From NCBI RefSeq assembly GCF_003634455.1, contig NZ_RBLC01000001.1, positions 372,001-436,000 on the forward strand: a DNA stretch of 64,000 bases, written 5' to 3'. How positions within the stretch are numbered: position 1 is the stretch's first letter; every line of letters starts with the position of its first letter. The notes beneath the pieces are model-generated. The model worked only from the letters and a program-made list of their open reading frames with translations. It searched no databases and was not told where the DNA came from. Source of the DNA: Flavobacterium endophyticum (GTDB lineage Bacteria; Bacteroidota; Bacteroidia; Flavobacteriales; Flavobacteriaceae). This document shows positions 46,916-53,915 of the stretch, one piece after another. A program made the position numbers and the translations under genes.

Positions 46916-47351
46916 TCCAGCAGCACGAGAGGAATTGATCAACAGGATCAATTCCCTCGATGAAAAAAGCACAAGACAATGGGGAAAAATGAACGCCTAT
47001 CAAATGGCCAAGCACTGCACGATATGGAACGAGTGGGTTTTAGGCAAGGAGAATCATGTCTATAAGCAAGAATTTCTAGGCAAGATATTTGGCAAGATGG
47101 CTCTTAAGAGCAATACCAAAGACGACCGTCCTTTAGGCAAAAAGATGCCCGCCGGAACAGCATTTACAGTAAAAGAAAAAGAAGGCGACCTAAAAGCTCA
47201 AAAAAACATCTGGGCAGAACAGATTGCAGGCTACGGACACTTCTCCAATCCTGACTTCGTCCATGACTTTTTCGGCAAAATGACAAAAGAAGAAATCGGC
47301 ATATTCGCCTACAAACACAACGACCACCACCTACGGCAGTTTAGCGTTTAG
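46899..47351 (+). CDS. DUF1569/DinB-like protein
   Basis: 150 aa from the ATG at 46899, which lies inside the VOC gene; a longer frame from 46827 is less likely. LINRINSLDEKSTRQWGKMNAYQMAKHC, with NAYQMAKHC and NDHHLRQFSV holding His ligands of a DinB-type four-helix bundle. Probably thiol- or metal-dependent; function unknown. Coupled to the upstream VOC gene. Confidence 0.85.
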   Translation: MKTIFDPAAREELINRINSLDEKSTRQWGKMNAYQMAKHCTIWNEWVLGKENHVYKQEFLGKIFGKMALKSNTKDDRPLGKKMPAGTAFTVKEKEGDLKAQKNIWAEQIAGYGHFSNPDFVHDFFGKMTKEEIGIFAYKHNDHHLRQFSV

Positions 47352-47459
47352 GGCAACAGCTTGTTTCCATGTGTTAAAAAATACCCTTGTTCCAATTATA
47401 CAAGTTTGTCATCCTTTAAGGAAATATTTTTATCTTTAAAAAAATCATCAATCAAACAC

Positions 47460-48341
47460 ATGAAAAAAAGAATCCCTTTTCAAATCCTCTTATTGCTGCT
47501 TTTCACATTGCAAGCATTTTCACAGACAGACAATCCCGAATTGCAGAAAATGGCCGACGACGACCAAAGTGCAAGAATGGCTTCAGACATCAACTGGATG
47601 ATCCTCAACAAAGAAGACAGCCTTAGGCGCGTGAGGATTTTCGAACTGATAAAAGAAGACAAAGTCAAGACCGCCAAAGACCACTTCAATTCCGGAATCG
47701 TCTTCCAACACGGCAACGACACCATCGATTCGCGAATAGCAGTACAAAGCTTCAAAAAAGCCATAGAACTCGATGCAACCCTCAACAAATGGTGGTATGC
47801 CGCAGCAGTCGACAGAGACCTGATGCGAAGAGGACAGCCCCAGATTTACGGAACCCAGTTCGTAAAAAACCAAGCCACAAACAACAAATGGGCGCGATAC
47901 AAAATCGATACCACAAAAGTAACCGACGAAGACCGCAGCTATTACAGCGTAGAATCCCTTGCCGAGCAAGTAAAAAAAGAAAGATTCATGAACCTAAAAT
48001 CGGTTTCTTCCTACTATGAAAGCAACAATTCTATTGACAAGATCATCAAGTTTATCGAGCAAGAATTCAAAAAAGGAACCGAATCCGAATACAACAGTAG
48101 CGAAGAAGAAATCAATAATTTTGGCTATAGCCTGCTGAATGCCAATAAAAACGAAGACGCCCTAAAAATCTTCAAGCTAAACACAAAACTCTATCCAAAC
48201 GGCTTCAATACTTTTGACAGTTACGGCGAATGCCTGATGAAGCTTGGCCAAAAGAAAGAAGCTCTAAAAGCCTATAAAAAATCATTAGCACTCAATCCTC
48301 AAAATGACAATGCTAGAAAAATAATAGAAGAGAATAAATAA
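47460..48341 (+). CDS. Secreted TPR-containing protein
   Basis: 293 aa from the ATG at 47460; an upstream frame from 47361 is not supported by a signal peptide. Signal peptide ends near FSQ. The C-terminal part has tetratricopeptide units (NNFGYSLLNANKNEDALKIFKLNTKLYPN, FDSYGECLMKLGQKKEALKAYKKSLALNPQ). Periplasmic or surface role inferred. Nothing in the neighbourhood shows a partner. Confidence 0.82.
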   Translation: MKKRIPFQILLLLLFTLQAFSQTDNPELQKMADDDQSARMASDINWMILNKEDSLRRVRIFELIKEDKVKTAKDHFNSGIVFQHGNDTIDSRIAVQSFKKAIELDATLNKWWYAAAVDRDLMRRGQPQIYGTQFVKNQATNNKWARYKIDTTKVTDEDRSYYSVESLAEQVKKERFMNLKSVSSYYESNNSIDKIIKFIEQEFKKGTESEYNSSEEEINNFGYSLLNANKNEDALKIFKLNTKLYPNGFNTFDSYGECLMKLGQKKEALKAYKKSLALNPQNDNARKIIEENK

Positions 48342-48406
48342 CCTTTATTAAATTGTATTTTTGAGGTGATGCTAACTTGTTCTGTAACAAAACCTAACCA
48401 AAAACC

Positions 48407-48871
48407 ATGAGACTAACAGGAATTATTATTATTTTATTCTTAACAACCATAGGATGTAAAAACCCTGACGCTATTACCAAAACGGAGGAAATAAATCATT
48501 TATCACGTAAGATTTCTGAACTTCAAAGGCAAAATAAGATTTTAAGAGATTCATTATCTGAATATGAAGAAAATTTTTTATACTCGCAGACATTAGTTGG
48601 TGTTCCAGACAAACCTTTTTTAAAAGTCGGCAAAAACAATAATATAGTTATGCTATTTCAAACTTTTGATAAAAAATTACCCAAATACGATATCTATAAA
48701 CTTGAAGGCGATAAACAAATAAAAATAGGCAGTAACACTAGTACTAGATTTGACTACAATTTTACTCCAAAATCCATTGACGATAAAGAATTAAAACTTT
48801 TAGTAAAAATACCATATAATAAAAAGACAATTGAAATTCCAGGTCTTATGATTTTCGATGTCAAGGAATAA
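48407..48871 (+). CDS. Lipoprotein with short coiled coil
   Basis: 154 aa. Lipoprotein signal MRLTGIIIILFLTTIGC (Cys17). Residues 30-60 (NHLSRKISELQRQNKILRDSL) form a coiled coil; a beta-rich tail follows. No domain recognised. Lower GC than the neighbouring cargo genes. Confidence 0.75.
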   Translation: MRLTGIIIILFLTTIGCKNPDAITKTEEINHLSRKISELQRQNKILRDSLSEYEENFLYSQTLVGVPDKPFLKVGKNNNIVMLFQTFDKKLPKYDIYKLEGDKQIKIGSNTSTRFDYNFTPKSIDDKELKLLVKIPYNKKTIEIPGLMIFDVKE

Positions 48872-48927
48872 AATATTGGCTGCCAAAACAATAAATGAGC
48901 ACAATACAAAATCAATGTAAAGAAGCC

Positions 48928-49230
48928 ATGAGACATATAAAAAGGTTTAGTATATTCCTTATTTTAACCCCCATCGCTTTGACACTATCCTGCAGCAACA
49001 CGAACGACAAACTAAAAGAAGGATTCTGGAAACATGCCGGAGGATTTTACATAGGTGATATTATCGATTTCAAAAACAAGTCCATCCAAATAAAAAACGA
49101 CACCATTTTCAAGAACGATACTGCAATAGCTAGAATCGAAAAGCTTGAAAGCCGATGGCTTGCAGGAGACAAAGTACTCCATATCAAAGCAATTCCGAGC
49201 GGAAAAAGCGCAAGATATGTAGAGAAATAA
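48928..49230 (+). CDS. Small lipoprotein
   Basis: 100 aa from the ATG at 48928, chosen because it starts the lipoprotein signal (RHIKRFSIFLILTPIALTLSC); ATG at 48895 is an alternative. Lipid Cys at residue 22. The mature part contains WKHAGGFYIGDIIDFKN and ends basic. No family recognised. Confidence 0.65.
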   Translation: MRHIKRFSIFLILTPIALTLSCSNTNDKLKEGFWKHAGGFYIGDIIDFKNKSIQIKNDTIFKNDTAIARIEKLESRWLAGDKVLHIKAIPSGKSARYVEK

Positions 49231-49305
49231 TCCCTGCACTGCCAAGACATCGTTTGCAGGAATTACAAATTATCTCTTTCTTTGTTTAAAAGAAGACCAA
49301 CCCAC

Positions 49306-49896
49306 ATGAAAAAAGCGGCAATCACTCGGCTGAATATCCTCCAGAAAGCCTTTGAACTGATTTACAGCAAAGGCTACCTGACTACCAGTATCGACGAGAT
49401 TTTGGCCACTACTCATGTCACAAAAGGAGCCTTCTATTACCATTTCAAGAACAAAGACGAGATGGGCATTGCTATCATCAACGAACTATTAAAGCCTACG
49501 TTCGAGGCCACATTCCTCAAGCCCCTTGCGTCCGGCGGCGATCCTGTTCAGATTATCTACGACATGATGCAGGAGATACTCATGGACAACGAATTCCTCA
49601 AAGTAGAATACGGCTGTCCCGCGGCCAATTTCACACAAGAAATGGCTCCTTGGAATACCGATTTCACAAAAGCACTAAACGACCTTTCCGCAGCATGGAA
49701 AGACGCCATCATTGCCTGCATCGAAAACGGCAAAAAAGACAAAAACATTCGCCCAGACGTAAAAGCAGACCAAGTCGCCATCTTTATCATGTCAGGCTAC
49801 TGGGGCATCCGAAACATAGGCAAATTAAGCAACAGCAAAACCGTCTACCTCGTGTTTTTAAAACAGCTAAAAGAATACCTCCAAACACTGCGATAA
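49306..49896 (+). CDS. TetR/AcrR family regulator
   Basis: 196 aa from the ATG at 49306. The HTH is ILQKAFELIYSKGYLTTSIDEILATTHVTKGAFYYHFKNKDEMGIAI, in pieces the TetR signature. The C-terminal part is an all-helical ligand domain (CPAANFTQEMAPWNTDF, QVAIFIMSGYWGIRNIGK). A 26-bp palindrome 11 nt after its stop lies in the promoter of the next operon and is the obvious target. Usually a repressor released by a small ligand. Confidence 0.92.
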   Translation: MKKAAITRLNILQKAFELIYSKGYLTTSIDEILATTHVTKGAFYYHFKNKDEMGIAIINELLKPTFEATFLKPLASGGDPVQIIYDMMQEILMDNEFLKVEYGCPAANFTQEMAPWNTDFTKALNDLSAAWKDAIIACIENGKKDKNIRPDVKADQVAIFIMSGYWGIRNIGKLSNSKTVYLVFLKQLKEYLQTLR

Positions 49897-49907
49897 TTTT
49901 TTTATCC

Positions 49908-49933
49908 AAAAACATACTAATTAGTATGTTTTT
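49908..49933. promoter_or_regulatory. TetR-type operator palindrome
   Basis: The core ACATACTAATTAGTATGT is a perfect palindrome and extends by A-runs and T-runs to 26 bp. It covers the -33 region of the promoter whose TACTTTTG -7 box begins at 49938. Confidence 0.8.
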
Positions 49934-49937
49934 TATT

Positions 49938-49945
49938 TACTTTTG
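49938..49945 (+). promoter_or_regulatory. -7 box of the TetR-controlled operon
   Basis: TACTTTTG lies 32 nt before the ATG at 49978. The centre of the upstream palindrome falls 17 nt ahead of it, which is where the -33 element would be. Confidence 0.55.
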
Positions 49946-49977
49946 TTCCCGTAACAAACAAATAGTCGTTTTTCGAT

Positions 49978-50436
49978 ATGTATCAAGCCCTTACCTTCCT
50001 CCATTCCACACTGCGCTGGCTTGTTTTGGTCAGCCTGATTGTTTCACTATACAGAGCCTATAGTGGCTATTTCCGCAAAGCAGCATTCACAAAAACAGAC
50101 AATGCCGTTAGGCATTGGACAGCCACCATAGCCCACACACAATTGATGGTCGGCATGACCCTATACTTCCACAGTCCCATCATCAAATACTTTCTCAACA
50201 ATTTCAGCACCGCCAAAGAAAGCTTCGACCTGCTTTTTTTCGGAATCATCCACAGCCTGCTCATGCTAGTTGCCATAATCATCATTACCATCGGTTCCTC
50301 CTTGGCAAAAAGAAAAGCCACAAGTCCCGAAAAATTCAAGACGATGCTCATCTGGTATGCCTTGGCCCTGCTCATCATTTTCATTGCCATACCCTGGCCG
50401 TTCTCCCCTTTCGCAAACAGACCCTATTTCAGATAA
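49978..50436 (+). CDS. Membrane protein with conserved histidines
   Basis: 152 aa, four helices. His residues occur in FLHSTLRWLVLVSL, RHWTATIAHTQLMVGM and FFGIIHSLLMLVAIII; these could bind haem or metal as in cytochrome b561-like or related membrane proteins. I do not assign a definite function. First gene of an operon with DUF3817 and a rhodanese; TetR-controlled by inference. Confidence 0.75.
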   Translation: MYQALTFLHSTLRWLVLVSLIVSLYRAYSGYFRKAAFTKTDNAVRHWTATIAHTQLMVGMTLYFHSPIIKYFLNNFSTAKESFDLLFFGIIHSLLMLVAIIIITIGSSLAKRKATSPEKFKTMLIWYALALLIIFIAIPWPFSPFANRPYFR

Positions 50437-50437
50437 T

Positions 50438-50740
50438 ATGCAGACACTTTTAAAAACACCCATCGGACGCCTCCGCCTCATCGGATACATCGAAGGACTT
50501 TCCCTCCTCGTCCTCCTCTTCTTTGCCGTACCCCTTAAATATGCAGCCGGCGATCCTTCACTCTCAAAAATTATGGGCCCGCTTCACGGAGCCCTATTCC
50601 TGCTCTTTATCTTCAACACCCTGAGCGTTGGAGTCGAACAGCAATGGAAGTTCAGGCAAACCACCTACAAGGTCATGCTGGCCTGTATCATTCCGTTCGG
50701 AACCTTTTATATCGACCGAAAAATTTTAAGCAAAATATGA
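50438..50740 (+). CDS. DUF3817 membrane protein
   Basis: 100 aa from the ATG at 50438, one nt after the preceding stop; longer upstream frames overlap the previous gene. RLIGYIEGLSLLVLLFFAVPLKY and IMGPLHGALFLLFIFNTLS, then YKVMLACIIPFGTFYIDRKI, match DUF3817 (three helices). It is followed by an ATGA overlap with the rhodanese gene. Confidence 0.85.
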   Translation: MQTLLKTPIGRLRLIGYIEGLSLLVLLFFAVPLKYAAGDPSLSKIMGPLHGALFLLFIFNTLSVGVEQQWKFRQTTYKVMLACIIPFGTFYIDRKILSKI

Positions 50741-51096
50741 AAAAAGCAATCCTCATCATCGGCATCCTTTTGCTTGCCTATATCGGATACCGTATCTACA
50801 AGATCTACACCCTAGACAAAGGACTAGGCCAGCTCATTTCAGAAGGAGCCATCATCCTCGACGTCCGTACAGAAAAAGAATTCGAGATGGGCCATATCCA
50901 AGGCGCCCTCAACATTTCTTTAGGCGAAATCCGCCACCGCTATACAGAACTCGATACCTCAAAAACCTACATCACCGTATGTTCCCACGGACTCCGCAGC
51001 GTCAAGGTCGAAAACATCCTAAAAGAAAAAGGATTTAAAAAAGTATACAACGGAGGCGCTTGGAACGATCTGCAGCAAAGCCTTAAAAAACACTAA
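50737..51096 (+). CDS. Membrane-anchored rhodanese-like protein
   Basis: 119 aa. N-terminal helix KAILIIGILLLAYIGY; the rhodanese domain begins LDKGLGQLISEGAIILDVRTEKEFEMGHIQGALNI (in pieces). The active-site loop is TVCSHGLRSVKV, with catalytic Cys in CSHGLRS. A periplasmic sulfur-transfer or persulfide role is likely. ATG at 50737 overlaps the TGA of the DUF3817 gene, so translation is coupled. Confidence 0.92.
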   Translation: MKKAILIIGILLLAYIGYRIYKIYTLDKGLGQLISEGAIILDVRTEKEFEMGHIQGALNISLGEIRHRYTELDTSKTYITVCSHGLRSVKVENILKEKGFKKVYNGGAWNDLQQSLKKH

Positions 51097-51197
51097 TTCT
51101 TTTTTACTCCCCGCTAATCCTCACTCATACAGCCTCTTTGCAGTTTTAGGGTATAGAATAGCAAAAATAATTGCCATCTTTGAATAATACTACATTA

Positions 51198-51263
51198 TAA
51201 AGATAAGAGCGGAGTATAAAAGTTTAAGAGGCATTGTTGTTAATAGTACTCCGCCTATCTTTA
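51198..51263. repeat. Large imperfect hairpin, related to the elements at 59.8 and 60.0 kb
   Basis: Arms 51198-51216 (TAAAGATAAGAGCGGAGTA) and 51247-51263 (TACTCCGCCTATCTTTA) pair with one bulge. The loop reads AAGAGGCATTG and TTGTTAATAG; its GGCAT and AATAG blocks recur in the loops of the hairpins at 59817-59877 and 59977-60036. It lies directly before the AraC operator. Confidence 0.7.
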
Positions 51264-51281
51264 TTCCGAAAAGTTCACCAC
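51264..51281. promoter_or_regulatory. Proposed AraC operator, copy 1
   Basis: TTCCGAAAAGTTCACCAC; an exact copy lies at 51723-51740. Copy 1 is 52 nt before the araC ATG, and a weak GACTTTTG -7 box follows. Confidence 0.75.
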
Positions 51282-51333
51282 GCCCCTCTGCATCCAGATG
51301 CCGACTTTTGTGAGTTACTAAAGAATATGCGAC

Positions 51334-51720
51334 ATGGCCAATAAACAAAAAAGCGACCAAAAAAGAAGTGCCGAAATAACCAGGCGCTATTTCGATTTCA
51401 TAGACAAGCATACAAACGATGTCAGCAGTGGCCGTGTTTCCGAATTCATGGAACTCAACCAAATAGCGCGCGAATTGGCTGTTTCACACAAGCACCTCAC
51501 AGACAGTGTCCAAAAAGAAACACAGCACCACCCCTGTCATTTTTACGACACAAAAATTATCGAAAAAGCAAAACAGCTCATGGCAGACCCGCAGCTCTCT
51601 ATTGCGCAAATAGCACTAGCGCTTACCTACGACCCTTCTAATTTTTCTAAATTCTTCAAAAAGTTTACAGGAGAGACACCCGGCGCATTCAGAAAAAAGC
51701 AAAAAACAAACAACACCTAA
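51334..51720 (+). CDS. AraC family regulator (DNA-binding form)
   Basis: 128 aa. ELNQIARELAVSHKHLTDSVQKETQHHPCHFY and LSIAQIALALTYDPSNFSKFFKKFTGETPGAF are the two AraC HTH units; there is no effector domain. The exact 18-bp sequence TTCCGAAAAGTTCACCAC lies upstream of this gene and of the SDR gene that follows, so autoregulation and SDR control are likely. Confidence 0.92.
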   Translation: MANKQKSDQKRSAEITRRYFDFIDKHTNDVSSGRVSEFMELNQIARELAVSHKHLTDSVQKETQHHPCHFYDTKIIEKAKQLMADPQLSIAQIALALTYDPSNFSKFFKKFTGETPGAFRKKQKTNNT

Positions 51721-51722
51721 AG

Positions 51723-51740
51723 TTCCGAAAAGTTCACCAC
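51723..51740. promoter_or_regulatory. Proposed AraC operator, copy 2
   Basis: Exact copy of 51264-51281. It lies 55 nt before the SDR ATG at 51796, with a weak TTT-containing -7 region at the same 26-nt offset as in the araC promoter. Confidence 0.75.
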
Positions 51741-51795
51741 ATTTCAGTCATCGATTTTCCGCTCCTTTACAGTAGTAATAATCGTAAAACAATCA

Positions 51796-52557
51796 ATGAC
51801 CATGACAAGAAATGATCTAAACGGAAAAGTAGTTTTAATTGCCGGAGGCGCTAAAAACTTAGGAGGCCTATTAAGCCGCGGTTTTGCCGAAAAAGGCGCA
51901 AAAGTAGCCATACACTACAATAGCAGCAGCACCCAAGCAGATGCCGAAAAAACACTGGCAGCCATTCAAAAAGCAGGAGGCGAAGCCTTTTTGTTTCAGG
52001 CCGATTTGACAAAAGTCGAAAACATCAAAAAACTTTTCGAAGCAACCAAAGCCAAGTTCGGCAGTATCGACATTGCCATAAACACCGTAGGCATGGTATT
52101 AAAAAAGCCTTTTTTAGACACTACCGAAAAAGAATACGACACCATGTTCGACATCAATTCAAAAGTAGCCTATTTCTTTATCCAAGAAGCAGGCAGAACG
52201 CTCAACGACAACGGCAAGATCTGCACCATTGTCACCTCGTTATTGGCAGCCTACACCGGACTGTACTCTACCTACGCCGGAGCCAAAGCTCCCGTAGAGC
52301 ATTTTACCAGAATGGCATCAAAAGAATTCGGACAGAGAGGCATTTCCGTTACAGCCGTAGCCCCAGGCCCAATGGACACGCCTTTCTTTTACGGACAAGA
52401 AGCCCCAGACGCAGTAGCCTATCACAAATCAGCCTCAGCCCTAGGCGGCCTGACCGACATTAAAGACATAGCCCCATTAGTCGAATTTCTAGTAAGCGAT
52501 GGCTGGTGGATCACAGGCCAGACCATTTTTGCAAACGGAGGATATACTACGAGATAG
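51796..52557 (+). CDS. SDR family oxidoreductase
   Basis: 253 aa (ATG 51802 is an alternative). Nucleotide site KVVLIAGGAKNLGGLLSRGFAE (a GGAKNLGG variation of the TGxxxGxG motif), HYNSSS, then INTVGMVLKKPF, the Ser of IVTSLLAAYTGLYSTYAGAKAPVEH and its Y-x3-K pair (YAGAK). The C-terminal TQFANGGYT-like TIFANGGYTTR closes the fold. NAD(P)H oxidoreductase; substrate unknown. Under AraC control by inference. Confidence 0.94.
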   Translation: MTMTRNDLNGKVVLIAGGAKNLGGLLSRGFAEKGAKVAIHYNSSSTQADAEKTLAAIQKAGGEAFLFQADLTKVENIKKLFEATKAKFGSIDIAINTVGMVLKKPFLDTTEKEYDTMFDINSKVAYFFIQEAGRTLNDNGKICTIVTSLLAAYTGLYSTYAGAKAPVEHFTRMASKEFGQRGISVTAVAPGPMDTPFFYGQEAPDAVAYHKSASALGGLTDIKDIAPLVEFLVSDGWWITGQTIFANGGYTTR

Positions 52558-52561
52558 CAAC

Positions 52562-52593
52562 AAAAAACCAGCAGTAGTACTGCTGGTTTTTTT
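52562..52593 (+). terminator. Terminator after the SDR gene
   Basis: AAAACCAGCA / TGCTGGTTTT stem with a 7-nt GTAGTAC loop followed by a T-run. Confidence 0.85.
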
Positions 52594-52616
52594 ATTAAAT
52601 CATTAAACATCCCTTC

Positions 52617-52683
52617 ACTTTCAACTTTCAACTTTCAACTTTCAACTTTCAACTTTCAACTTTCGACTATCAACTATCAACTT
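52617..52683. repeat. CTTTCAA heptamer tandem repeat
   Basis: About eight CTTTCAA-type units, the last ones degraded (CTTTCGA, CTATCAA). Similar loosely repeated heptamers lie at 53.06 kb and 25.9 kb. No CRISPR-type spacers. Confidence 0.9.
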
Positions 52684-52725
52684 TTACAATAATTCCCTAG
52701 CTTTACTACAAATTAAATTACACAA

Positions 52726-53043
52726 ATGAAAAACCTTTGGTGTTGGCGTTGCCAGATGGAAGTACCTATGCTCGATGAAGAAGAATATGCAATAGCAGCA
52801 AAGCTATATTCTCAAGGCTTCGAAAAAATAGAATCAGGCAAGTCAAGAGAAGAACGGTTTAAGCCGATGCTCGACTACTACAATAACCTTACGGGATTTG
52901 AAGAAACAGAACCAAATGCAATAATGCATCATCGCATCGAACAATATGGTCCACCCTGCGAAAACTGCAGCAAGCCCTACCGCACGCCTCTAGCTTCTTT
53001 TTGTGCGGCCTGCGGAAATAAAAGAGTACTCCAAACAAATTAA
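52726..53043 (+). CDS. Zinc-ribbon-like small protein
   Basis: 105 aa. NLWCWRCQMEVPMLDEEEY carries C-x2-C; PPCENCSKPYRTPLASFCAACG carries C-x2-C and C-x2-C, so one or two zinc sites are likely. The middle is charged and helical. I do not know the family. It stands between two repeat tracts. Confidence 0.7.
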   Translation: MKNLWCWRCQMEVPMLDEEEYAIAAKLYSQGFEKIESGKSREERFKPMLDYYNNLTGFEETEPNAIMHHRIEQYGPPCENCSKPYRTPLASFCAACGNKRVLQTN

Positions 53044-53055
53044 AATTACTCACCA

Positions 53056-53120
53056 CAAACTATCAACTTCCAACTATCAATTATCAACTTTTCGACTTTC
53101 GACTTTACAACTTTCAACTC
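53056..53120. repeat. Degenerate CAACT-type heptamer repeat
   Basis: Units such as CTATCAA, CTTCCAA, CTTTCGA and CTTTACA run up to the SymE-like stop codon. A degenerate relative of the 52.6 kb tract. Confidence 0.7.
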
Positions 53121-53342
53121 TTAACTCTTAACCTTCCTAATCACAATCTTTCCCCTGCCTACGCTCACCTTCACGCTGTCGCCTTCATAAAAGCCGCAGT
53201 CTTGGAGCCATTTCCCCTGAATCCTGATTTCCGGAAAAAAAGCGATGCGTCGATACGCCCTTGCAAAACCTTTACTAAAAACCGTAAGGTAACGTTCTTT
53301 CCCTTTTTTATTTTTGTTGCTGTTTGGTGTAGAATTTTCCAT
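53121..53342 (-). CDS. SymE-like toxin of a type I toxin-antitoxin family
   Basis: 73 aa from the ATG at 53342 (longer frames read back to 53411). LTVFSKGFARAYRRIAFFPEIRIQGKWLQDCGFYEGDSVKV (in parts) matches the SymE family fold with the VxVxxGKIVIRK end. In E. coli SymE is an SOS-induced RNA- or DNA-binding toxin. No SymR-type antisense RNA is identifiable by eye here. It is divergent from the XRE regulator, a pairing common in Bacteroidota. Confidence 0.8.
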   Translation of the reverse strand: MENSTPNSNKNKKGKERYLTVFSKGFARAYRRIAFFPEIRIQGKWLQDCGFYEGDSVKVSVGRGKIVIRKVKS

Positions 53343-53481
53343 ATCGTTATCATTTAATATGCCAAAGCAACAAAAGCCCAAAAGCATAATCAAGTGGGCA
53401 AAAGCATACATTATTCTAAAGCAAAGAATATTTCAGAAACAATATTTGTTTATATTTAACAAAATTTTTATACATACAATC

Positions 53482-53892
53482 ATGACAGACAACAACATGC
53501 CAAACAAAAAAATACACCAAGGCCGAAACATCAAACGCTTTCGCGAAATGCTCGGCATCAAGCAGGATGCCCTAGCCTACGAATTGGGTGAAGACTGGAA
53601 CCAAAAGAAAATCTCTCTCCTGGAACAAAAAGAATCCGTAGAAAAGGATATTTTAGAACAAGTGGCTAAAATTTTAAAATTGCCAGTGGAAGCCATTGAG
53701 AATTTTGACGAGGAACAGGCGGTAAATATTATCTCAAATACATTCAATACACACGACCAATCAAATGGTATGAACGTCCACCCTACTTTTAATTTTAATC
53801 CACTTGATAAAATGGTTGAGCTTTACGAGCGTATGATTCAACAGCAAAAGGAAATGATTGAGAAGTTGGAGAGGTTGATTGAGAGGAAATAA
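53482..53892 (+). CDS. XRE family helix-turn-helix regulator
   Basis: 136 aa from the ATG at 53482; an open frame from 53314 lacks start support. HTH: GRNIKRFREMLGIKQDALAYELGEDWNQKKISLLEQK. The C-terminus (KMVELYERMIQQQKEMIEKLERLIERK) is a coiled coil for dimerisation. It is 23 nt before the DGQR-like gene. It may regulate the following cluster or the SymE gene. Confidence 0.88.
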   Translation: MTDNNMPNKKIHQGRNIKRFREMLGIKQDALAYELGEDWNQKKISLLEQKESVEKDILEQVAKILKLPVEAIENFDEEQAVNIISNTFNTHDQSNGMNVHPTFNFNPLDKMVELYERMIQQQKEMIEKLERLIERK

Positions 53893-53915
53893 AATATAAA
53901 ACAGAATCTATAAAT

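Noticed and set aside
47361..47459. Upstream extension of the TPR protein frame
   Set aside because: The signal peptide begins at 47460; the extension is untypical sequence.
52617..52683. Possible CRISPR array
   Set aside because: The repeats are contiguous 7-mers with no spacers and no cas genes are present.
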